A stretch of DNA of 64,000 nucleotides from Seiridium cupressi (Eukaryota; Ascomycota; Sordariomycetes; Amphisphaeriales; Sporocadaceae), in NCBI GenBank assembly GCA_036674765.1, contig JARVKI010000001.1, forward strand, positions 558,001 through 622,000. Direction: 5' to 3'. The position numbers and the translations under genes are program-made. The notes beneath the pieces are model-generated. The model ran no database searches and had not been told where the DNA came from. It saw nothing but the letters and a program-made list of their open reading frames with translations. Positions 1 through 10,130 of the stretch are shown here, piece after piece. Positions within the stretch are counted from its first letter, which is position 1. Each line of letters begins with the position of its first letter.

Positions 1-136
1 TGGCTCCTGTACATGGTACGCTCCTCGATTCACAACGCGTCATTGTCATTGTCATGCCCTCAAGCGTGCCTCTTTGACACCATCAGATGGCCTGACAATT
101 CAAGCACCAAGCACATACCCAAATGCCCGCCGCATC

Positions 137-1822
137 ATGGGTGCATCGGCTCAAGGCTCCGCTGTCCGCGGTGCTTCTCTGCTGATCATCCTTCAGATCA
201 TCTCTCGCGCCATAACATTCATTGCGAATCAGTTACTACTGCGATTCTTGACCGCCAAGCTCCTCGGTGTCTCGACCCAGCTCGAAGTCTACTATCTCTC
301 CGTGCTCTTTTTTGCACGCGAAAGTCTGCGAGTTGCTATCCAGAGACAAGGCAGCACTGGTGAATCTGCAGCCGACTCGGGAGGGACCGCCAATGGCCCC
401 AAGACCAGCCATGATAGCCAGTCCGTAGTCAATGTCGGACATTTGGCACTGGTCCTCGGTCTCGGTGTCTCTGTAGCTCTTGGTGGTGCGTATCTGCACT
501 ACGTCGATCCGGAAACAGCATTGACAGCGTACCTGAGTCCTGCATTGTACATCTATGGACTTGCCGCGATCGTCGAGCTGCTTTCAGAGCCGGCTTTTGT
601 CGTTCTACAGCATCGACTTCGCTTTGGACCCCGCGCTGCTGCCGAGTCCATTGCCACTTTCTTCCGGTGTCTAGTCACTTTCGGGGCGGCGAATTGGGCA
701 TGGAGGAATGACCGAGAACTGGGTGTTCTCCCGTTTGCCCTGGGGCAGATGGGTTACGGCATTGGGCTGCTAGCTGTATATCTCTGGTATGGATGGGGCT
801 TGGCTTCGTCCGAGGGATTCTCCTTGTTTCCGAGAAGGATCACCAGCAGCTCAGAAAGCAACAAATACACCCTTGGTTGCTTCTACACGCCGACTCTTCA
901 GCTCGCCTCTAGTCTTACGGCTCAATCTTTCGTCAAGCATATCCTCACCCAAGGCGATACCTTTCTGGTCTCCGTCCTCTCAAGCCCACAATCACAAGGT
1001 GTATATGCTCTCGCCAACAATTATGGCAGTCTACTGGCTCGACTGGTTTTCCAGCCAGTGGAAGAGAGCAGCCGGAATTACTTCAGCAAACTACTTTCCA
1101 CATCCGAAGCATCAACCAAAGACGAGAAGGACACATCTGTGCCGGCCAAACTAAGCAAGGAAAACATAAACCGAGCAAAGGCTGATCTTCAGTCCCTATT
1201 CAGGTCTTACATCCTGCTTAGCATACTCGTTGTAACCCTCGGCCCTTTTGGCGCCCCTCTGTTGGTTCAGATCATTGCCGGGAGAGACTGGGCAGCTAGC
1301 GGTGCGGGAGGTGTGCTGGCCCAATATTGCCTATACATCCCACTTCTAGCGCTCAACGGCATCAGTGAGGCCTTCGTCTCCTCCGTGGCATCCAAGAGCG
1401 AAGTGCATCGCCAGAGTCTTTGGATGGGTGCCTTCAGTGTCATGTTCGGTGTCGCTGGATTCGTCTTCCTGCGCGTGCTAGATCTGGGGGCGGTCGGACT
1501 GGTTTATGCCAACAGCATCAACATGCTCTGCCGTATTCTATGGAGCAGCCGGTTTATCTCGGGGTATTTCGGCAGGAATGCGGTGGACTTTGCTTGGGTT
1601 GATGCGATACCTACGGGTTCCGCCATTTATGTGCTTGGCACGGCAGCACTTTGGCAGGCTCTGTACCAAGTCGCCGGTTTGTCTGTTGGTGGTGTTTCGG
1701 ACCATGTGTATGAAGACGTGGCCAAAGTGGTCGGCTTTGCGCTTCCTTATATTGCTTTGATGGCCTATATGGAGAGACGTCTGCTCATTGACAGTTATCG
1801 ATCTGTGAGAGGACGTAGATAG
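137..1822 (+). CDS. RFT1: RFT1 family protein (ER lipid-linked oligosaccharide translocation)
   Basis: RFT1 is a multi-pass ER membrane protein required for lumenal availability of Man5GlcNAc2-PP-dolichol in N-glycosylation. Whether it is itself the flippase is disputed. The reading frame is uninterrupted. From the ATG at 137 it gives 561 residues, close to the family's usual length. The N-terminus has the family pattern: a first hydrophobic helix (SLLIILQIISRA), then NQLLLRFL and an early basic REsLRVAIQRQ stretch. Many further hydrophobic segments follow, and the C-terminus is short and basic. An upstream in-frame ATG at 74 would add 21 residues of non-family sequence, so 137 is preferred. 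No intron is needed. The next gene, DBP3, is convergent about 220 bp away. Confidence 0.93.
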   Translation: MGASAQGSAVRGASLLIILQIISRAITFIANQLLLRFLTAKLLGVSTQLEVYYLSVLFFARESLRVAIQRQGSTGESAADSGGTANGPKTSHDSQSVVNVGHLALVLGLGVSVALGGAYLHYVDPETALTAYLSPALYIYGLAAIVELLSEPAFVVLQHRLRFGPRAAAESIATFFRCLVTFGAANWAWRNDRELGVLPFALGQMGYGIGLLAVYLWYGWGLASSEGFSLFPRRITSSSESNKYTLGCFYTPTLQLASSLTAQSFVKHILTQGDTFLVSVLSSPQSQGVYALANNYGSLLARLVFQPVEESSRNYFSKLLSTSEASTKDEKDTSVPAKLSKENINRAKADLQSLFRSYILLSILVVTLGPFGAPLLVQIIAGRDWAASGAGGVLAQYCLYIPLLALNGISEAFVSSVASKSEVHRQSLWMGAFSVMFGVAGFVFLRVLDLGAVGLVYANSINMLCRILWSSRFISGYFGRNAVDFAWVDAIPTGSAIYVLGTAALWQALYQVAGLSVGGVSDHVYEDVAKVVGFALPYIALMAYMERRLLIDSYRSVRGRR

Positions 1823-2042
1823 TGGCAAATCCCACGAAAACTTGTCTATAAGAGTTGATGTCATGAATCAATCCCATCGACGTGAGATTATACGAAATCC
1901 AGACTATGGCAGTGAGCTCAATGCCATGTGTTTCAATTGAGTGTAGATTTTAGACATGTTCATTTTCCGCTATTTGCCTACCATACGCCTTGCGCCTCGA
2001 ATTACATCTATGGATATACCCGGATCTAGGATAACTGTAGAT

Positions 2043-3880
2043 CTAGTCGTCAAACGTGATCTTCTTGCCCTTCTGATTCATATCGACATCCTTGAAGAAG
2101 GCACCGTAGGTACCGTGTTGCTTCTTCTTGACTGTGGTTCCAAACTTCATCAAATCCTCTGGAACATCCTGGTTCGCTGCCTTGAGAATGTTGATCAAAC
2201 TGCCAGAGTGTGCTTTGTCATGCTCCGTAAATAGAGTGATGGCTTGGCCAGTTTTGCCAGCGCGTCCTGTACGGCCAATACGATGCACATAGTCCTCGAT
2301 CGTCAAGGGGAACTATACTTCGTTAGTATATGGAACTTGCCACGCAGGTTCTGGTTACTCACAGTGACGTTTACCACCAATTTGACCTCGGGAATGTCCA
2401 AACCTCTTGCGGCAACATCAGTGGCCACCAAGACTGGCGTCTCGCCCTTCTTGAAGGCATCCAGACTCCTCGTTCGTTGTTCCTGCCTCAAATCGCCATG
2501 GATGCCGACAACCTTGATTCCCCTTTGCTGAAGAAAGCCTTCAACACGGGTCGCCTCCTTCTTGTACAGACAGAAGACCAAAACCCTCTCGTTCCGCGGT
2601 TGGGCCTTGAGAATCTGAAGGAGTCGCTGTTCCTTTTCTCGAGGGTCAACGACCTCCACTGTCTGGGCAATACGTGCGTTGGCCTTCAGATCGCCGCTGT
2701 GATTGTTGCCGATAGTGATCCTGACAGGCGAGACCATGAAGGTTGACGCAAGCGCCTGCACACTCTGAGGCCAGGTGGCGGTGAACATGAGTGTCTGGCG
2801 GTTCTCTCGCTGGGGACAGCCGCCCAAAATGAGCTTGATGTCATCTTCGAAACCCTTGTCCAGCATGCGATCAGCCTCATCTAGTACTGCGAACTTCGAG
2901 TTGTCAAGTCTGATGGAGCCCTCCTCCAAGAAATCCTTGAGACGTCCAGGGGTGGCCACGATGATGTCGGCTTTCTTGAGCAATACCCTTTGGTCATCCT
3001 TCGATGCACCACCGTACACGCAGACTGTCTTCAATCCCACCATCTCCGATAGCCTAGCCAGCTCTTCGTTGGTCTGCATAGCCAATTCACGAGTGGGGGA
3101 CACGACCACAGCTCGGATCCGACCAGCGCCCTTCGCAGGCTTAGGCATGGCGAGAACGGCTTCGATCAGAGGCAAGCCAAAGGCAATTGTTTTTCCAGAG
3201 CCAGTCTCGGCCACACCGACAATGTCACGCCCACCCAGCCCGAGAGGCCATGATGCGGCCTGGATAGGAGTAGGAGCCTTGAATGACCCGAAAGGGTTTT
3301 TGGACATGAGGGTAGTGGGCGGCAGGTAATCGAACTTTGTGATGGGGCGAAGATTCGTCGAGGAAAGGGGATCCGTAATGGTAATCGTCTTTTCGGTGAG
3401 GAACGATGTGATCTCAGACTCGGGAACTGCAGAGAGCGCTAATGTCTGCTCATATTTGCCGGAGGTGACAGTATGGCCGTTCGTGGCACCAACGACAGGG
3501 CCGTTGTCATTTCCGTTGGCGGCGGCAGGGGAGTCGTCTGATTCTTCTGCCTGAGCCTTCTTGTCTTTCCTCTCCTTCTTGTCCTTCTTTTCTTTTTTCT
3601 CCTTCTTGGGCTTCTTCTCCTTCGCAGGTTCGGCCTCTACATCTTGGCTGTCTACGACCTCTTCAGCAGAGCGCTTCTTGGCTTTCTTTTCCTTTTTATC
3701 CTTCTTCTTCTTCTTGTCCTTCTTCGAATCGCTGTCTACATCCATGGCATCCTCGACAGGAGTGGAAATGGCAGACTCTTGGTCGTGCAGCTTCTCCTTC
3801 TTCGCCTTCTTATCCTTCTTGGACTTCTTGCGAGGAAGTTCAGCCTCAAGCTCAACGTCTTCTAAGGTATGCTTGGACAT
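2043..3880 (-). CDS. DBP3: DEAD-box ATP-dependent RNA helicase DBP3
   Basis: Predicted nucleolar helicase for 60S pre-rRNA processing. There are two exons, 3880-2363 and 2312-2043, around a 50-nt intron with donor GTGAGT, branch TACTAAC and acceptor TAG; the product is 595 aa. The first 125 or so residues are a Lys/Glu-rich low-complexity tail (KKDKK, KKEKK repeats) typical of Dbp3. The helicase core then shows AETGSGKT (motif I), PTRELA (Ia), DEAD (II), TAT (III), ARGLDIP (V) and [10 protein letters not shown] (VI). The intron falls between motifs V and VI, just after VVNVT, and splicing restores FPLTIEDY. The strong core plus the Lys-rich tail makes the assignment to DBP3, rather than another DEAD-box member, fairly secure. 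Confidence 0.93.
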
Positions 3881-4296
3881 GATTGCTGTCTACAAGCTAT
3901 CTCACAAGAAAGAATCGGAGATCAGAGAGAAGTGGTCGTGAAGATGGGACCTGAGAGAATGGGTCGCCAGAATGCGTGTTGCGACCGGGGCCCGAATTGC
4001 GACGAGATAGAAAATAATTTCTTTGGAGACTGCAGCGATAAGATACGCGATAAGACAGGCCCCTCAATAAGCCTCTCTAACTGCACCGGGTGGGATAATT
4101 GTAAGACATATTCAATACAGAGTACAGACCCTAGCATCGTTGTTCTAGCTGTAGTTAGTGTCATGCTTAATTGCATGCATGCCCCCCCTTGTCATCACCC
4201 CGCCAAATGGTCCCCCTAAAGTAAATAAACCAGAGCCATCATCTCCCACTCTTGAGTCCAACGGCATCAAGCTCAGTCACACCACCCGTATTCAAC

Positions 4297-5056
4297 ATGG
4301 CAGACAAGGCAGCCGCAAAAGACAAGTCCAAAGTCCACAAGCTGGCCTTGAAAGGCAGTGCAAAGTTGGTCGCTGAATTCGTGAGCCGCCTTCATTGCTG
4401 TCCAGTGTGTTAATGCCCCAATACTGACAAACCTCGTCCAACAGTTTCAGTACTCAATTCATACCATTCTCTTTCAGCGAGGCGTCTACCCGGCCGAGGA
4501 CTTCACCGCCGTCAAGAAGTATGGACTCAACATGCTGGTCTCGGCTGACGACCAAGTAAAAGCCTACATCAAGAAGATTATGTCGCAACTGGACAAATGG
4601 ATGCAACATGGCAAGATCAGCAAACTGGTAATTGTCGTAACCGACAAGGATACGGGCGAGCATGTCGAGAGATGGCAATTCGATGTCCAAATCTTCGGAA
4701 ATGTTAAAAAGTCGAGCAAGTCAAAATCCAAAGAGGATGCGGCCGGAGATGAAAATGTGGACGGGGCCGCAAAAGGCAGCACCGTGCCCGATACGAACAA
4801 GACAGAGGCCGAAATACAAGTCGAAATCGCAGCTCTATTCAGACAGATTACAGCCAGTGTCACGTTCTTGCCGCAGCTGCAAGGTGACTGCACCTTCAAC
4901 GTGCTGGTATACGCCGACGCTGACAGTGACGTTCCTGTCGAATGGGGCGATTCCGATGCAAAGGAGATCGTCAATGGAGAAAAGGTGCAACTGAGAGGGT
5001 TTAGCACAAGCAATCACCGTGTTGAAACCCTCGTCAGTTACCGCTTAGGGGAGTGA
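4297..5056 (+). CDS. MAD2: Spindle assembly checkpoint protein MAD2 (HORMA domain)
   Basis: MAD2 is the HORMA-domain protein that binds CDC20 and delays anaphase at unattached kinetochores. Two exons, 4297-4380 and 4445-5056, are separated by a 64-nt intron (GTGAGC..CAACAG). The spliced product is 231 aa. The junction gives the conserved EFFQYSIHTILFQRGVYPAEDF region. Downstream are the core KKYGLNML segment and the C-terminal safety-belt strand with LRGFSTSNHRVETLVSYR, ending close to the usual C-terminus. Metazoan and yeast MAD2 are about 200 aa. The extra length is a charged insert (roughly residues 108-140, rich in Lys, Ser, Asp and Glu) between the central beta sheet and the AALFRQITASVTFLP helix/strand. 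Confidence 0.93.
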
Positions 5057-5715
5057 CCCAGTGCGCCTGGCTCGGTTGTCCTAATAAAAGCGTTAACATT
5101 TGTCTAAAATTGGGCATGTCATTTAAATCGCCCTAGGAGCACTACTGTCTCGGGTCTCGAGGTTTGTTCTTGGCACTGGCGTTCAGGTTTGTTTGTTCCA
5201 GACTGTACAGGTTGGATGGGGGACAGGTGTTAGGGTTTTATTTGCTTTCCCGCCTGGCCCTCGATTGGTCGTCAACGGAGGGGCTGCCCTGTAGTAGCCT
5301 CTTCGCAGGAAGAGGTCTGCTCGATGTGCCGTGCTCCTAGAACGCAGCGTAAGAGGAAATACTAGTCTCAATTGCTGCGCTTGACTAATCATACTGCTCG
5401 TGACAACAGTTGCTACAAAATTGGTCCACTGCAATCTCGACTAAGCTTTTATGGCCATAGTTCCTACTTGGAGTGCCAATCGTAGTTGGAAAAGAAGAAG
5501 AAGAAAAAAACCCCTTGGACACCAGTTTGGTGTACCCTGGTCACCTGCAGGGGTGACATCGCGTCAAATCTCGCTGACGCGACGCATGGTTCTAGATTCC
5601 TACAGGTTTTGACTTATTCCTAAATACGATCATTCTTGAAGCGGTGCAGACCACTTGCAGTCTTGCCGAAGTTGTCCTGATATTCTAGAGGATTACTTTT
5701 GACGTCTTACCGCCA
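5057..5715. other. Intergenic stretch, no gene seen
   Basis: Region between the MAD2 stop and the next ORF. It has an A/G-rich run near 5490-5510 but no coding pattern, RNA gene or repeat that I can support. Confidence 0.5.
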
Positions 5716-6368
5716 ATGTCACATTTCGCACAGTTTCCCGGCTTTGAGCCAGATGCCAAAGCAAACTTTGAGGATGAATTCGAGCGCCTTGCCTGCTCAC
5801 AAGACTGGGTTCCAGGTATCCAGGAGTATCGACGGGAAAGGACGAAAGCAATTGGCTCGGAACTGAAGTATTGGTACTTCTCGCAGCAAGCAGAGTGTGA
5901 CACCGAAGACAGCAGTGACGATAGGAGTTCGGGCGTTGACGAAGACGGTGAAGTCAAGAACGATACTGAACCTAGTGAAGATGATGAGGACGAAAGGGAA
6001 AATAGACGTAAGAAGCTCACACGAGAAGAGATCGATCTGAGGGGCTTTCACGCACTATGCTGCGAGGTCGGTATCGAACCACGCGAAACCAGCCTTGAGT
6101 GCGAAAGGGTCTTCAAGAGTACCTTAGTCAATATCGTTGACCTCATCGACACTCGTCGAACACAAAAGTGTGGGATGACTTCGAAACCTTTAGGTCTTAC
6201 ACATTGAAAAAACCAATCGACCTGCAAGTAGCAAAGAAGGACATGTATTTCAGATCCCTGCTACAGAATCTGAGAAGTCCGCGCCCCCTGAAGAGAGCGA
6301 GGGACACCGAGGTTGAGACAGAGTCTAGGTTGACGAAGAGGGCTCAGACCTCTACTTCGAGTCGTTAG
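5716..6368 (+). CDS. Hypothetical fungal protein with an apparent frameshift
   Basis: I do not recognise a function. The first frame (5716-6167) gives an acidic protein with N-terminal FPGFEPDAKANFEDEFERLA, a long Asp/Glu/Ser tract in the middle, and then LVNIVDLIDTRRTQK. The second part continues in another frame from 6168 (VWDDFETFRSYTLKK.. LLQNLR) to a basic tail ending at 6368. The two halves read as one protein if a single base is missing at about 6166-6168. There is no room for a normal intron at the join, and GT..AG pairs nearby would delete the well-formed region. It could be a decaying gene, a sequencing indel, or two unrelated ORFs. The joined length would be about 217 aa. No signal peptide or membrane segment is visible. 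Confidence 0.5.
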
Positions 6369-7369
6369 AGACGTGCTATCATAGACAGTTGTTTTAGGTT
6401 GTACGTGATTGCACCCAGTGCAACATTACTGGGAGGTTTTATCTCACATATGAAATCATGGACGGCTTGCATCACGAGGAATGCCCACCGGGCATATACT
6501 CCAGTATAATGTAATATACTATATAGTCTAAAGCCTGGAAGAGGACTGCCACCCCAGAGTTAACATATATGAGTATGATATAAGTTAGCGGACGCCCGGA
6601 GATATCTACATAATCAACTAATTATTCCTCCCTGGGGCATATATTAAGCTCAGTTACAAATATAATGCAAAGCATTTTTAAATTAAAAGCCTAGAGACGG
6701 CTTGGCCTACACTTAAGAAGTACAACTAGTGATTATATGCCATCGATTTATAAACGTTCTTTCGGCGACTAATTCGTCATTCTGTAGCCATTTCGCCATC
6801 TATAGATTGTGCAACTCCACTAAGTCAATTCAAGTCAACTTGATGGCGGAGGAACGAATCAAATGATCACCATAGCATACGGTCTCGAAATTTCGGTTTA
6901 TATTTTCAACGCTTGTTTCCTCTGGACTGTCACTGCGATTTGGATGATTTTGAGTTTATTACAACTATGGAATAAAGGCTGATGGGTCTGGGTGAACCAC
7001 GGGCTTCGCCTCTCAAGACAGAATTGCCAACATTTAATTGTGATATTGATAACAGAATTCAACAGGACAGTGGTTTACTTGAAGTTCCTGGACAAAGTCC
7101 AATCGGTTAGATACCATCGCCAAGAACAAGCCAAGCATGAGGCTGGGGAACGTTTTGCGTGCCAAGTGATAATCCCCGCAGCGACATCGAAGTCCTTGCC
7201 CACTCAGGCAGTTAGCTATGCAAGTCACCATCATGCACCGCTTATGAAGAATTATCGCGAATGAGTACGCTGCATTGGGGGCCTGATCCCCGCGGGCCAT
7301 GAGTCTGGGTCGTATCTTTGCGGCGGCACAACATTTGGTAGGCCGGATACGTGGGAAGGGATACTTACA
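6369..7369. other. AT-rich intergenic stretch
   Basis: No gene seen. From about 6470 to 6780 the sequence is markedly rich in TA dinucleotides (tatactatatag, ttattcctcc, catatattaag), unlike the GC-richer coding flanks. This resembles a small RIP-degraded relic, but I cannot identify a parent element. Confidence 0.4.
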
Positions 7370-7378
7370 TATAAATAG
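7370..7378 (+). promoter_or_regulatory. TATA box of the aminopeptidase gene
   Basis: TATAAATAG lies 118 bp upstream of the ATG at 7488, in the expected position and orientation for a fungal core promoter. A pyrimidine- and C-rich stretch (cccccgcccccc) follows just before the start codon. Confidence 0.5.
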
Positions 7379-7487
7379 ACGGAGACTGGAAACAACGAGA
7401 CTGGTAACGTCCTTGTACTCAATACTTTTTCAACGCTTTTCCGGTGGCAAAAAAACAAACCCCCGCCCCCCCTCTTACTAGTTCACG

Positions 7488-9220
7488 ATGAAGTTTGTGG
7501 TTCTAGTCTCAGTTCTTGCCACTGTATTCCCTGTGCTTTCTTTGGCCGAGAAATACAGAACTTACGTCAACTCGAACGCGCTTCAAGATTTGATTAAGCT
7601 CGAGGATCTCCTGGCTGGGTCGCAAAAGCTCCAGGACATCGCGGATGCGAACGGCGGAACGCGTGTGTTCGGCAGGGCTGGTCACAATCTGACAGTAGAC
7701 TACCTCTACGACACCCTCAATGCTCTCGATTACTACGATGTTTTTAAACAACCATTTGTTGAGTTGTTCTACTCAGCAACAGCGTCACTGCTTGTCGGTG
7801 GTGTAGACTATGATCCCGGCTCCATGACCTACAGTCCTTCGGGAACAGCCAGCGCTCCATTGGTGCTTGTATCCAACCTTGGTTGTGATATTACGGATTT
7901 CTCAACGGAGGTTGAGGGTAACATCGCGTTGATCTCCAGGGGCACATGCAGCTTCGCAGCAAAGGCAACAAATGCAAAATCAGCCGGCGCCATTGCGGCC
8001 ATCGTCTATAACAACCAAAACGGGACCGTAGCCGGCACTCTGGGCACACCCAGTGACGACTATGCCCCAATCATTGGGATTTCCCTGGAGCAAGGGAACA
8101 CTCTGATTGCCTCCCTTCAAAGCGGTGAAGTTATCGCAGACTTCGGGGTAGAGGCAATCCTGGAAAACCGAACGAATTTCAACGTTATAGCCGAGACCAA
8201 GGGTGGCGACAAAAGCAACGTGCTTATGCTGGGAGGACACACGGATTCTGTGGCAGCTGGACCTGGTATCAATGACGATGGATCTGGCACAATCGGGTCA
8301 CTGACAGTAGCAGTGGCTTTATCCAAATTTGCCACCAAAAACACCGTGCGATTTGGGTTCTGGGGAGCTGAAGAGTACGGTAAACTGGGCTCCTATTACT
8401 ATGTGAAGCAACTCAATACCTCGGAAGCCGAAATTGCCAAGATCAGAGCCTATCTCAACTTTGACATGGTGAGATAATTTATTCCTTCTTCATCAGATCT
8501 ATACTAATGTTTATGCAGATCGCTAGTCCCAATTATATGTTGGGTATTTATGACGGCGATGGTAGTGCCTTCAACCTCAGCGGTCCTGCCGGCTCAGCTC
8601 AGCTAGAGAAAACGTTCCAGGATTTCTTCATAAGAAAGAACAAGTCATCCGTCGCTGCTGAGTACAGTGGGCGCTCCGACTATGCAGCATTCATTGAGAA
8701 CGGTATTCCATCGGGAGGTATCTTCACAGGTGCTGAAGGCATCAAGACGGAGGAGCAGGCAGCTCTCTTCGGTGGTGAAGCCGGGGTTGCATATGATGTC
8801 AACTATCACCAAGCTGGAGACACCATCGATAACCTCGCCCTCGATGCCTATGTACTCAACACGAAAGGCATAGCGGACTCAGTAGCAAAGTACGCTATGA
8901 GTTTTGATACACTGCCTCCTGTGAATCTTGCCAAAAGGAGATGGGCAGCTGATCGGGCCAAGATGTTCAAGCGATCAGTATCCAGTCGTACTCATTCGCA
9001 TCCGGGACCAGTAAGTGAATTCGGTTGATCCTTCCCCCCTTTGCAACCTTTTCTTGGCGCCAATAGTGCCTAGTCGGACTTTCTAGCTCAAGGCCATGAG
9101 CCGAAGCTCTCGATAAATCGTCAAGCTCACTGAAAAACCCCCAACCCCCAACCCCCAACCCCCCCCAGAAATCGCTAACCTCCGTTGTTGCAGTGCGGTC
9201 ATGATCTTGATGCCCTGTAG
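7488..9220 (+). CDS. Secreted/vacuolar M28 aminopeptidase with PA domain
   Basis: Zinc aminopeptidase of the M28 family (aminopeptidase Y/leucine aminopeptidase 2 type), releasing N-terminal residues from peptides in the vacuole or outside the cell. Three exons, 7488-8468, 8519-9010 and 9194-9220, give 499 aa. An N-terminal signal peptide (MKFVVLVSVLATVFPVLSLA) is followed by a protease-associated domain (about 120-230) and the M28 catalytic domain. Visible zinc-site motifs are GGHTDSV (His/Asp), GINDDGSG (Asp), WGAEEYG (Glu-Glu), NFDM (Asp at the exon 1/2 junction) and the late NYHQAGDT (His). The last exon encodes only eight residues, CGHDLDAL, after a 183-nt C-rich intron. Reading through it would instead end in VSEFG. 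I prefer the spliced form because fungal homologues, as I remember them, end in CGHDL-like residues. Confidence 0.9.
9138..9166 (+). repeat. C-run repeat in the last aminopeptidase intron
   Basis: Three copies of CCCCCAA followed by eight C, lying inside the 183-nt intron 9011-9193. The opposite strand has four G5+ runs spaced by TT, a textbook G-quadruplex pattern. The motif ends about 27 nt before the acceptor. Confidence 0.85.
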
Positions 9221-10130
9221 AGCGATACACGGTGAACGAGTGATGATAACACCAGGTAGTCTGTACGAATTTGAAAACTCTACAGCCTATGAATGATACT
9301 ACATATTATCCATTATTCCAACAGTCTTAAGATGCCTGCATATAAATAGTCAGATCAAGACGTAGGAATAATGCACGGAATAGTATTCGCACCCTAGCGT
9401 CAACTGTCGACAGAAGCACTTGCATGTCACGACCCGATCAATATGAGAGCCTCGCGGAATATTTCAACCCAGGCCGGAACAGATATCTGTTGACCTATCC
9501 AACGTCACAAGGCTCATGTATGACCAATCTATCGGATCAACGGGCAAGATCTAACTGGTCTCTTTCAACCAATGGTAGGCATGTATTGTCAATCATTGCG
9601 GGGTAATAACCTTGGCAAAGCTAGAAAAGGGGGAATACTTGGTGGTCAGACAACGGGGACACAGCTAGCCGTGAAGCTATTGAAAATTGTAGACCGCATC
9701 TAGTAGCGATCATCATCAATGCCGAGTCCGTTTCTTTTTCTGATAAAGCCACCACCAATAATATGACTTGCCGAATTGTTTATACGCAAATTTAGCCAGG
9801 CACGGGGGCACCTATTACTGACTTTTAAGGCTCTTGGGCTTAGGTCATCTGAGGGGTGCTGCCGGCGCCCCATAATCGGTACGCTACAATGCATATCATT
9901 CGCATTTTGTGCACAGAGACTGAACGAACATGGCGACGTCCAATGCCGATCGTATGCATAGTTTGATTAATTGGCATCTAAGTCGTAGGGTGCACCACTC
10001 TGCAGAAGTACATTTGTTCTTGGCGGCGAGGTATAAGCACCTCAAGCCCATCGTCAGCATGCGGGACGATGATACCAGACGGGGAGCTTTGTCTTGAATG
10101 GGTGAAAGGAGCAAAAATCCGACGAAACGA
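9221..10130. other. Intergenic stretch with an orphan TATA-like site
   Basis: No confident gene. A second TATAAATAG occurs at 9341-9349, and a 60-codon ORF starts with ATG at 9424, 75 nt after that site. The ORF has no recognisable domain and could be chance. Confidence 0.4.

Noticed and set aside
3561..3941. Ser/Phe-rich plus-strand ORF opposite the DBP3 N-terminus
   Set aside because: Mirror image of the Lys/Glu-rich coding sequence on the minus strand; a shadow ORF.
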